Source: Ciona intestinalis (taxonomy: Eukaryota; Chordata; Ascidiacea; Phlebobranchia; Cionidae). Taken from it: DNA of 64,000 nucleotides. The stretch lies in NCBI RefSeq assembly GCF_000224145.3, contig NC_020172.2:67001-131000 (forward strand). Reading direction: 5' to 3'. Position numbers and translations under genes: made by a program. The notes beneath the pieces are model-generated. The model was not told the DNA's origin. It was given only the letters and a program-made list of their open reading frames with translations, and did not search any database. Shown here piece by piece: positions 26,298-35,409 of this stretch (position 1 is the stretch's first letter; each line of letters starts with the position of its first letter).

Positions 26298-29200
26298 ATG
26301 GACTGCGCATCAGCAACGTCGTATGGCGTTATATGTTTATATTACTTACTAAGCGGAGTCGAATATGGTAAGAAAATTAAGATGCTTTTTTGTAACAGTG
26401 TTACTATAGCTAATGTTCCTTTAAAATTTTGGATCAAAATGTTCCTTACGTCTTACCGACATACACTTTTTATAATTTAAAAGAAAGTCGGACGTGTGTG
26501 TCGAAAATTAACTTTTAAAATGAACAAAATTTGCTGCGTCACCGTAATTCACCAGCCTTTTGTTAGGTCAAAGGTTTATTACGTCACAATAGAGATATTT
26601 TATGTAACATATGTTAAGTAACATACAGCACTACTTAACTTTATTTCTCAGTGTTTGGTTAAAACCCGAATCACCAACTTGCCTAATCTGTAATGTGATA
26701 ATACTAAACATAGGAATACGCCCTCTGATGAATTATAATGTAATAATTTAACTTTTGTTTACTTTATATTGGTTTAAAAATACGGTAATACCGTGTTTTC
26801 AAAGTTAATGTTCGACACATAGGCCGACTTTTTAATACAATGGTTATCAGTGAAACTAAAAAAACATTTGAAGACCAAAAATTGTATCGGTTAACAGCTA
26901 TATTATTACCTTTTGTGACTAGTATCTTTTATATATTATTGTGCTGTTTATTTTCTGGCACGATATTTATTTACCGGTCAAAAAGCTACAGGTGAATATT
27001 ATATAGAGTCGGGTTTTAAATTGTTTTCCATATTTTTATTTACAGCCGTCATTTTACCCACCTTGAATTTATATCTCAAGGATTTAAATGCAAACCAATC
27101 TTTTCTTGGTTTCGTGATGGCCTCATTTAGTCTCACTGGTCTTATATCTGCACCTATATACGGAAGGTTTACTGATAGGACAGGATCCACCAAAGCTGCT
27201 GTGTTGTTCAGTAATCTATTTGAAATTGGAGGTGCAGTGCTTGTTTTTTGTGTATATACATTACAGAATAATTAGGAGTCCTACAATGTCCTAAAACAAC
27301 AACCAACATAAATCATTTATTTTTCAATAAAATAGTAGCCATTATTTGGGGGTGGGGCTAAAGTTCTAAACCAGTGGTTCTTAAACTGGGGGGCGTGTAA
27401 GACTCGGAAACGTGGCGCGAAAAACAAAAATAAGATAAAGTGTTATAACAGTGATGATTAACTGGCAGGTCTTGACCTTTTTAATTTTTTGTGTGCTTTA
27501 TCTAATGTAGTCTTAAAAAAAGAGTAAAACACAACGCACATGAAAGCTAAAATACAACGCAGGTAAAAGGTTAACTAAAACAAACATTCAAGCCTGTTTT
27601 TAAACCTCCTACAAATGCTAAATGATAAGGTGTCAATCCCTATTATGACGCAAATATCAACATGTGAATTGCTATTATGTCGTAATTAATTGCCAGGTCA
27701 AACAATCGCTATTATGATGTAATGAATCCACGTGTGAACTACTATTTTGTAACAAACATGCTGCTTGGCTGAGGAAAACATAGCAAATCTAAGGCTAAAC
27801 TACGACGAAAACTAAAAACCGAACAGTTATTTTATTTCACTTTTGCGTTGATCGCAATAAACGCATTTTAAAGCATGTCCAATGTGTTTATTATATAGTA
27901 GATAACTATGTTGTCAGGTTTGGGTGTGGTGGATCATAGCAGAAATTAATTGAACACCACTGTGATAATTTAACAAGAAGGGGCCCAAGTTTTGTTAGGA
28001 TCTTTATTGGGGGCGTGCTTCAAAAAGTATAAGAACCCCTGTTCTAAACAGTTGCCATAGGTTGTTGTTTTTTGTGACATATATATATATAATACGCCAC
28101 ACATGAACACCGGCGGTTCCAGCCTATTCGGCTGAACAGACACCAACAATTCCCGCCGAATGATAATTTGTAATGCATTGAGAAGTACGGTGCAAAGATA
28201 CCTAATGAGCATGCACGTTTCTCCACACAGTTAAATACATGTTTGGTGTTATCGGCAGACACAAGGTGTATGAAATTGTACACCTAAGATATAATAACTG
28301 TTATTTTCGGGCCTAGATAAAAACTACAAATTCTTTGTAGGTAACTTTTTGTACTTTGTTGCAAAGTCTCCTTACATGGTATTGGGTAGCCGACTCATTG
28401 CTGGTATTGGATCTGGATCAGGCTCATCAATACTTGGTATGATATCAAGAAACACAACAAAAGAACGCAGAACAGCTGTCTTTTCCCAATTGATGTCACT
28501 AAGACAACTTGGTCTTCTCATTGGACCTGCATTTAATGTGTTTCTCAGAAAATTTAATTTTTATATCGGACCATTTCATGTGAACCAATATACTTCACCA
28601 GGGGTAAAACCAGTCATACCAAATATGTTAATAGAACCTGATTATAATAAATCATTTCCTCTGGCAGTTATTCATGGTTGTGCTTTGGGTTATTCATGAG
28701 ATTTTGGTGATATTTTTTTATCGGGAATTGAACTTCAGTAAACCAGAGAGTGAGTGTCAAACAACAACTGATGATGAAGCATCCTTGGTAAAAGATGTTG
28801 TTGTTAATGCCAGGAGCAATTCCTTTACCTCCTATCAATCTTGGAGGTTTGTGTGGAGAGGTGAGTGCTTTATTCATGTAAAACTAAATATTTATATTAC
28901 ACTGTACTTAATGTACCACTGAAAGTCATGTCTTGTGTATCATATGTCTATGCCTCGAGCAACTAACATTGATTTATTTTTAAAATAACACCAGATTTAT
29001 TGAAAGAAGAAGTTGTTGTTTGTTTGGCAATCACATTCACTGTCATGTTCACACAAACTGGCATTGAAACCTTGCTAACTCCTCTCACTTTAAAGCTTTT
29101 CAACTGGGGAGAGCTACCGAACAGTATTTTCTTTTGTATAGCAGGGTTTATTGTAAGTTTATTTGATTTTTGTAATACACTTGACTAAAATATTTTTCTG

Positions 29201-30278
29201 CTTTAGATAATTGTAAGTTTCTTGGTTCTTGGAAAAATAAGTCAATGGATAGAAGATAGACAAATGTTGCTTGGCGGCTTTATTGTTATGGTGGTGATGG
29301 ATTCATTATTTCTTATTTATATCATTTTTGCTGACAATGCAGAAAAAGGTTCGTTTGTATGCTTTTATTTGTAAACTTTCTTAATTTTGCTTTTTATTTA
29401 TGTTTTAGGATCAACATGGGTGTTGGCATTGTTTTGCGTATATTGTGTTATTGTGATTGCTGCACTACCATTTGTGTGGGTCCCACAAGCTGCATTGTAT
29501 TCTAAAGTAACAAGTGACAAAACTCAAGGTTTGTAAAGAATGTTGTAGATTAACACTGCAGTATATGTAGATTGTAGAGTACATCAGAAAACAATGTTAT
29601 TAAGGTTAGAAATAAATTTATTTACATACGAGTTATGGAATGTCAAACAATCCATATTAGTAATAAAATATTTTCTCTACTTTTTAATTGCACTACACAG
29701 CTTTATTTGTTTTGTACTGTTATATACTTGTTACAAGTGTGTTATATATTTAATAAACGATATAAATAGCGTGAATTACAGTGAATATTGTTGTTTAACT
29801 TGTTTTTATATTACAGCATTAAACCAAGGCATCCGACTCTTAGTGATGGGACTAGGGCAAATTCTTGGCCCACTATGGGCAGCTGCTTGGTTTCAAAACC
29901 TTCCTGTGTTAGCAGCAGTGAACGCTGCTCTTGTCGCTTTGATATTAGTAAGTGGTTAATGAAAAGATTAAATGCAAACAAAATTATTATTTTGCTGAAC
30001 ATAAAGTTATAAATACACCACATGTAGTGTATGATAAGAGACCGAAATTATAATTCATCAGTGGGTGTGAACGGATATTTATATATTATAGTTGACTAAT
30101 ATGGAAGTTAAACATACATCACAGTGGGTTTAACACATACACTTTTACGCAGATTATGATCATTGCGTCATACAAAATGTTGAAAGTACCAGAGTTAAAT
30201 GATTTGGTTGAAGATTCAATTGAACCAAATGAAAGAACATCATTATTACGCAATACTTCCATCAATGCCCATGCTTGA
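26298..30278 (+). CDS. MFSD8: MFSD8/CLN7-like lysosomal major facilitator transporter
   Basis: Nine exons join in phase to 462 residues: 26298-26367, 27046-27231, 28341-28603, 28668-28860, 28995-29152, 29207-29348, 29409-29528, 29817-29947, 30153-30278. Hydrophobic segments alternate as in a 12-helix MFS carrier. Alignable family stretches include LKDLNANQSFLGFVMASFSL (helix 2 entry), SRLIAGIGSGSGSSILG (helix 4), FHVNQYTSPGLFMVVLWV and LNQGIRLLVMGLGQILGPLW. Vertebrate MFSD8 is a lysosomal membrane protein mutated in CLN7 Batten disease. The protein is about 55 residues shorter than the human form, mainly at the N-terminus, where the human lysosomal dileucine signal sits. Here an acidic dileucine motif (ERTSLL) is instead at the C-terminus. 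Intron 3 is only 64 bp. Introns 1 and 2 carry inverted-repeat elements. Another MFSD8-family paralogue is possible. Confidence 0.82.
26478..26835. mobile_element. Inverted-repeat element in MFSD8 intron 1
   Basis: The left end (ttaaaagaaagtcggacgtg, then tgtgtcgaaaattaac) and the right end (gttaatgttcgacacatagg, then ccgactttttaa) are inverted repeats over about 40 bp. A related copy of the left end is at about 32530-32620 (aagtcgatcgttcgtgtcga, then catgctgcgtcatcgtaatt). No coding frame. Confidence 0.65.
27372..28041. mobile_element. hAT-type non-autonomous element, second copy, in MFSD8 intron 2
   Basis: Same family as 22136-22890: starts cagtggttcttaaactgggg, ends tataagaacccctg. It is flanked by the identical 8-mer TTCTAAAC at 27364-27371 and 28042-28049. 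Both target sites share a TCTAA core, in line with hAT insertion preference. Confidence 0.9.
28240..28315 (+). repeat. SINE 3' tail fragment in MFSD8 intron 2
   Basis: The order aaggtgtatgaaa, tacaccta, ataataactgttattttcgg matches the 3' tail seen at 38190-38240, 43345-43400 and 60520-60580. The 5' part is absent. Confidence 0.5.
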
Positions 30279-31224
30279 TGTAGACTAACTGATTCATTAT
30301 TTAACTACTCATTTTATGATACAAGTCAATCAATTATTGCACTGTGCTAAATTTACAAAATTGTTCTAATATGTTATTTTGGCAGTGTATGCAATAAGTG
30401 TGATGTTTAACTACCTTGCTAATCACTTTTTATTATTATTATACATACATTTATCTGTACCACTGATGTTTTAATGTGTTCAGTTGTTTACTTAAAATTT
30501 TAATATTAAAATCTGCAGTATAATAATTTCGTAGATATGCAACCTCATTGCTTTATATAGTGTCCGGATCTCTCCCACTTTATTGTTAAATCTAGGCTTG
30601 TTTTATCTTTGTTTTAATATTGCATAGGTACTTTGTTTTTGTGCAATAATTTTACAGTTCACACATTTTATATCTTACACTATTAAAGTTTTAAAATAGA
30701 TTCCCAGCACCGCATTAATTTTAAAATACATTTTGTTAAAAACTGGTCCATTATTGTTTTGGTCATTTAGGAGTTTTGTATAAATACCAAGTCTCCAATG
30801 TGTGACCAGCACATTTAGAATTGTATGTCAACGTATCATTACAATGATTAACAAAAGTTAATTATTTACTACAAGTAAGCATTAACACTGCGAAAACCTT
30901 CGCAACTTATCTGGCATGTGGTACAACAACCATCCTGTAACATTGTATAACAGAGACTAATCACTAATCTGATGCATATTGGAGCAAACTATTGCCTACT
31001 AGACAAATATTTCCTACATAGATGAGATCATAACTTCGTCATTCGTTTTCTAATTGCATTTATTTCATTTTTTAATCAAACCATAGCATTACCAAGCAAA
31101 ACAGTATACAGCACCATCGCATTTGCAGTAACAAGGAATGCGGAATCATAGACGTGACTGTCAATCACTAAAAAAAAAAAAAGAATTAATAATTGGCTAA
31201 ACTCATTAATTACTAAAGCTCGTG
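30279..31224. other. Convergent intergenic region between MFSD8 and HADH
   Basis: MFSD8 3' UTR with ATTAAA at 30682 as a candidate polyadenylation signal. There is an A-rich run near 31169-31182. No gene seen. Confidence 0.45.
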
Positions 31225-31230
31225 TTTATT
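31225..31230 (-). terminator. AATAAA overlapping the HADH stop codon
   Basis: On the minus strand the coding end reads AAA AAA TAA ACA, so the hexamer AATAAA contains the TAA stop. If used, the 3' UTR would be only about 15-30 bases. Confidence 0.5.
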
Positions 31231-32155
31231 TTTTATAACTATAAAACCCTTCCCCAGTTTTATTTCCTAGTTTTCCCTCTTCTACCAGTTTATTTAGCAG
31301 TGGACTTGGTTGAAACAAAGGATTGTTTGGATAGATTTCAGACCAACCATCCATAATAAACTTTGAAGTGTCCAAACCAACATAATCTAAAAGCTGAAAC
31401 GGCCCCATTGGATGCCCTGCACCAAGTTTCATAGCAACGTCAATATCTTCCTTGCTACCTTCACCACGTTCATACAAACGAACCGCTTCCATTAAATATG
31501 GAACCAACAACCTATTGACAATAAAACCCGGGGTGTCTTTGCATGATACGGTTGTTTTACCAAGTGCTTTTCCCCAGCCCAAAAGTTTCTCAAAAGTATC
31601 GTCACTCGTCTCCGGGGCTTTTACGATCTCCACCAACTTCATCATTGGGACTGGATTAAAGAAATGAACTCCCCCAAATTTATCTTGCCGATTTGTTGCA
31701 ACCGCTATATCTCGTATCTGTAAAGATGAGGTATTGGAGGCAAATATTGTGTGTGCTGGAGCAGCAGCATCAAGGCTTTTAAATAACTTTTGCTTAATTT
31801 CAAGATTTTCAACAATTGCTTCAACAATGAGATCAGCATTTCCTGATGCAGAAATTGGATCCTGACACGTAGTTATTCTGCTCATGGCATCTGACACATA
31901 CGATTGACCTCCACTAGCATCATCAGAAAACTTCTTCTTTGCTACACGTTGTAAACTTGATTCAATGGTGCTGGTGCATTTTTGTAATACTTTCTCATCA
32001 AGGTCCACTACTACGACTTGGTGACCAGTAGTAGCAGCAACTTGAGCAATTCCTGAACCCATTTGACCTCCCCCTACTATGGTCACATTTTGAATGGCAT
32101 TTCTTGATGTTGAAGATATTCCACATTTTACAACTTTAGATAGTTGAGAGAGCAT
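31226..32155 (-). CDS. HADH: 3-hydroxyacyl-CoA dehydrogenase, mitochondrial (SCHAD), intronless
   Basis: A single open frame of 309 residues. It oxidises L-3-hydroxyacyl-CoA to 3-ketoacyl-CoA with NAD+, the third step of short-chain mitochondrial beta-oxidation. Residues 1-22 are basic and serine-rich with no acids, as in a matrix targeting peptide. The Rossmann motif GGGQMGSG is at about 28-35 and is followed by the VVVVDLDE strand. The ASNTSSLQI segment and the catalytic region [18 protein letters not shown], then [16 protein letters not shown], are all present. The C-terminal helical domain includes [17 protein letters not shown] and ends GEGFYSYKK. The length matches the human enzyme (about 314). 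The human gene has several introns, so the uninterrupted frame suggests intron loss or retroposition. The A-run beyond the 3' end is on the wrong strand to be a retroposed poly(A) tail. Confidence 0.95.
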   Translation of the reverse strand: MLSQLSKVVKCGISSTSRNAIQNVTIVGGGQMGSGIAQVAATTGHQVVVVDLDEKVLQKCTSTIESSLQRVAKKKFSDDASGGQSYVSDAMSRITTCQDPISASGNADLIVEAIVENLEIKQKLFKSLDAAAPAHTIFASNTSSLQIRDIAVATNRQDKFGGVHFFNPVPMMKLVEIVKAPETSDDTFEKLLGWGKALGKTTVSCKDTPGFIVNRLLVPYLMEAVRLYERGEGSKEDIDVAMKLGAGHPMGPFQLLDYVGLDTSKFIMDGWSEIYPNNPLFQPSPLLNKLVEEGKLGNKTGEGFYSYKK

Positions 32156-33270
32156 TTCTGTTTGTTTTTCAAGTCAAAAAAAGAGAGAACTTTCTTATAT
32201 TAAAAATCTACAAAGGCAAGAATATTTAATGAAACATTATTTATCCTTCTGTGAAGGGGCGACACACGACCACTGTTATTATATGCTATATTTAACATGT
32301 ATATAGCATATAATACATGGACGGCAACAGCACTAAAATAAGGAACAAAGAAAACTGATAAAAGAAGAAAAGCTCACTGTTAGTGTAGTGTGGAAGGAGG
32401 AAAACAATAATTTGGGTTTCTTTAAGAGTGCGGATTGCGCGTGGTGGTAATCCATTAGATGGTGGCCACCTAAAAATTTGGTTTCAAAATGTTTATAGGC
32501 CTCACTGATACCTGCTGTCTAATTATTTTTTCAAAAAAGTCGATCGTTCGTGTCGAAAAGTAACTTTGAAAATGTGCGAAAACATGCTGCGTCATCGTAA
32601 TTCGCTTGACTAGCGTAAGGTTAACGATTCAATATGTCACAATTGCGGTGTGTTACGGCACAATCGTTATAGATTAAGTAGGTAACGAGACATTATAGCG
32701 TTGTTTTTGCGCTGTTTTATGCTATTAAAAACCTTAACCCCATGCCCTTAACCCCTAACAAATTACAAAAATGTGGATTTCAAAATTTCCCTCTGATGAT
32801 ACCCACTCTTTCTCTCTCGCTCTCTCTCATTTTTAAAGGCATGCGTTTGTATAGAAAAATTGCTGCGTAATCGTATTTAGCATAACCAAGGTGACTGAAG
32901 TACCGTTTTCTTCCATCGTTGTTCATGGTACCTATGCATGGGGTGCACCAGTACGAAAGGTATACAAAAGTGCAATATACACACTTGTCAGTGGCGTATA
33001 TGTCGTTATAGGAAAGACCGGATACACTCTCTTTCTTTCGCGATTCGTTTCCGTTTACTATTGTAGTCTTATGGAATCCAGGGCGTTTTATGTAGTTTTT
33101 CTTTTTGACTTAACTTAACTTTATAATTATTCCTAGGTATATATATCGGCTTTGATGCGCGTTTTATGAAGTCGTGATAGTACAGTCGAATATTTCTGTA
33201 ATATTATTTTTTGCTTAACATTAAACGGGGTCCGTAAAAAGAAGTAAAAAAGCCTGGTCTGACATCTGTA
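32156..33270. other. Intergenic upstream of HADH with repeat fragments
   Basis: HADH 5' flank: a minus-strand CAG lies two bases before the ATG and could be a spliced-leader acceptor. About 32530-32700 is related to the inverted-repeat element at 26478. A TC-rich microsatellite is near 32808-32830. 33150-33270 is an inverted fragment of the 19750 family. No gene seen. Confidence 0.45.
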
Positions 33271-33271
33271 C

Positions 33272-33450
33272 GGCGCCGTGCAGCACAGTTGGTTAGCGTG
33301 CCTGCCTCTTACCAAGAAGGAATGGATTCAAGGCTCGTCGTTGCTACCTTTGTGGGCGTATGTGTCCTTGGCAAAACACTTAACGACAATTGCTCCAACC
33401 CAGTAGTCACTTAAGTTGTCCAAATTATCAGCCACACATAAAAAACCGCA
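33272..33450 (+). repeat. tRNA-derived SINE, most complete copy
   Basis: The head resembles a tRNA: an A-box-like cagttggttagcgtg at about 33286-33300 and a B-box-like ggattcaaggc at 33324-33334. The body motifs are gtcgttgctacc, tccttggcaaaacacttaac, gctccaacccagtagtcact and gttgtccaaattatcagcc. At least four other pieces in the window share the body. No functional tRNA is implied. Confidence 0.85.
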
Positions 33451-33468
33451 ATAAAATCACTGTCGTTT

Positions 33469-33705
33469 CCCGGTGTCGTGATATATTCTTTCCGATTGAT
33501 ATATTTGTACCGGGCGCTATTGCGCATGCGCCGAGGCGCTACTGCGCATATGCAGTCGGTCGGAACAAATACAATGCGAGCTCTAATAAATAAGTACCGA
33601 CTGAACAAAGTTTCGGAGAAAAATACTACTTTATTTATCTTATTTTTTGGAAGTTATTTTTTCGATAGGAATAACATGCTAGTGACCTACAAAGATGTAT
33701 GCGTA
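33469..33705. repeat. Dispersed repeat, second copy of the 19494 family
   Basis: Aligns throughout with 19494-19740 (see that entry). It is directly preceded by the SINE and followed about 110 bases later by a gggggaag-family element. The same order of neighbours is found at 19494-19750, where the element follows within about ten bases. Confidence 0.7.
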
Positions 33706-33817
33706 AGTTATATTTTCGCAAAAATATTTAAAAATTTAATATTCATATGATTCTAAGTTATATGATCATACTTTTTTTATATTTAACACCCATCCCCGCA
33801 CTTTTTTAAACAAAATT

Positions 33818-34080
33818 ATAGTAGGGTGGGGGAAGATAGGACATTACGGACCCCCATTTAATGATAAGCAAGAAAATAAGGTTACAGAATTATTCGACAG
33901 TATTATCACGACTTTTTAAAACGCCCGTCAAAGCTGATTACTGTTTTAAAATATTTAAATATAGTTTCATAGCTTCATAAAACAACCTTGAATATTTCGT
34001 ACAGCTTGATTTTGTCTCATAAAACTAGTTTTAGTTTTGTAAAAAAACACTGCGATATAAGCATGAAGAAAATAGGCAAT
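33818..34080. repeat. Truncated copy of the gggggaagatggg element
   Basis: The left end (ttatagtagggtgggggaag) is intact. The interior matches 19920-20275 with an internal deletion. There is no right terminus. Confidence 0.7.
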
Positions 34081-34632
34081 TCCTGACCTTCCTTGATTTT
34101 CATTGAAGCTTAATCCAAGTATGGGCTTTGATATATTTAGTAAATCGAATAAATGTCAGCATAGCATGCAGGCGACTTTATGCAAAGACGGGTAAAAGGC
34201 GTTACGAATAAAAGAATGTGACGTCACACAGAATCTACCGAATGTTCTCTCTCTTCCATTGTTATTGCCCTGCTTTAATGTACAATGCTGAATGTGGACT
34301 TTGCCCAAGGAATGTAGGTCACATGGGTTCATGGCTCTGGACTCGTAATGTTCGGCCCTGCTCGTTTCATGGATATAGGTCGGATTGCTACAAAGGTATC
34401 GAAAGTGGCCGCTATAATTTTTGTACTCTAGGATCCCCTTGGTCTAGTCCAGACACCAGCCCGGTAAATTATAAGTAAAATTTGCTGGTTAAACTATAGC
34501 ATAAAATAAGTTTGTTAGTGGTACTTACTTTTTCTAGGCTACAAACAACATACCAATTCAGTTCTGCTGACTTTAAATTAAAAACTAAAGTTTTAACGTG
34601 AACGTCGCTTTCTGGAACTTTTACAACGGAGG

Positions 34633-35202
34633 GTCGTAATATATTTGGACCGGGTGCTCACTAGATTTGTTCCGACCAGAGCCATAGAAATACAGAGTAG
34701 TCCAACCCATTGTTACGTAAAACACAAATTGAACGGCAATTTGGGTCCAAAATAACACAGTAGGTATAGGGAAAATGTATGTTTTTCGGTAAATTACAGA
34801 AAAACTTGGGCCTAAAAACAAATTTAAAGGTTGAAAAATGTAAAAAACATGTGTTATTTGTTTTCTGTGTCAAAAAAGTCAAAAATTAGAATTAGAAGCG
34901 GTTGATTTGCGACATTTTAGTCATTTAATGCGGCTAAATTTATACATTTAAAAAAAAAATGTTTGGTAAGGTAAATAGAAGCTGTTTTACACCTTCCCAC
35001 AAAAGGAAAACACAAACAAAACTTAACAAGTTCGTTTAATAAACCCATTGTCAAAGTCACCACTTTTGCTCTATTTTGGACACACATAGACGGCAGTTGG
35101 ACTACTCGGTGTTTATACGACTCTGGTTCCGACCTACTGCGCAGTAGCGTCTCGGCGCAGCGCCTGGTACAAATATATTAATCGGAACGAATATATTACG
35201 AC
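34633..35202. mobile_element. Inverted-repeat element with long termini, 570 bp
   Basis: The left end reads gtcgtaatatatttggaccg, then ggtgct. The right end, read in reverse complement, gives gtcgtaatatattcgttccg, then attaatatatttgtaccagg, then cgct. The left arm looks like the right arm minus about 18 bp. Homology continues inward (cagagccatag..cagagtagtccaac against cagagtcgtat..cgagtagtccaac). It is related to the 19494 and 33469 repeats. Confidence 0.75.
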
Positions 35203-35341
35203 ATCAAAGTTACAAACTTGGTAATTTGTAAGCGTGCACCCGCAGAGCCTGTACAGTGTACATAAACACTCATACTTTTATCTATTTCTGAACTCACTGT
35301 CATTTTCCCTCTCGTTTTGGTGTTTTAGTGCTCAGCTCTCT

Positions 35342-35381
35342 TTTTAATTTTGGCAGAATCTACTTTTAATTTTGGCAGAAT
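35342..35381 (+). promoter_or_regulatory. Tandemly repeated 3' splice-site-like sequence before RARS2
   Basis: The string ttttaattttggcagaat occurs twice, 22 bases apart, each ending in a pyrimidine/T-rich run plus CAG. Either could accept a spliced leader or a 5' UTR exon. Two short upstream frames follow: ATGATGGCC...TAA, and ATGTGTCATGCTGATGAATA...TAG, which overlaps the RARS2 start. Confidence 0.4.
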
Positions 35382-35409
35382 GATGGCCGTTAAAACGTAA
35401 ACATGTGTC

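Noticed and set aside
28674..28922. Separate gene from the 82-codon frame beginning MVVLWVIHEI
   Set aside because: It is MFSD8 exon 4 read through its donor; phase and helix content join it to exons 3 and 5.
33272..33344. Functional tRNA gene
   Set aside because: Only the A- and B-box regions are tRNA-like; no acceptor stem pairs and several copies share the same non-tRNA body, so it is a SINE.
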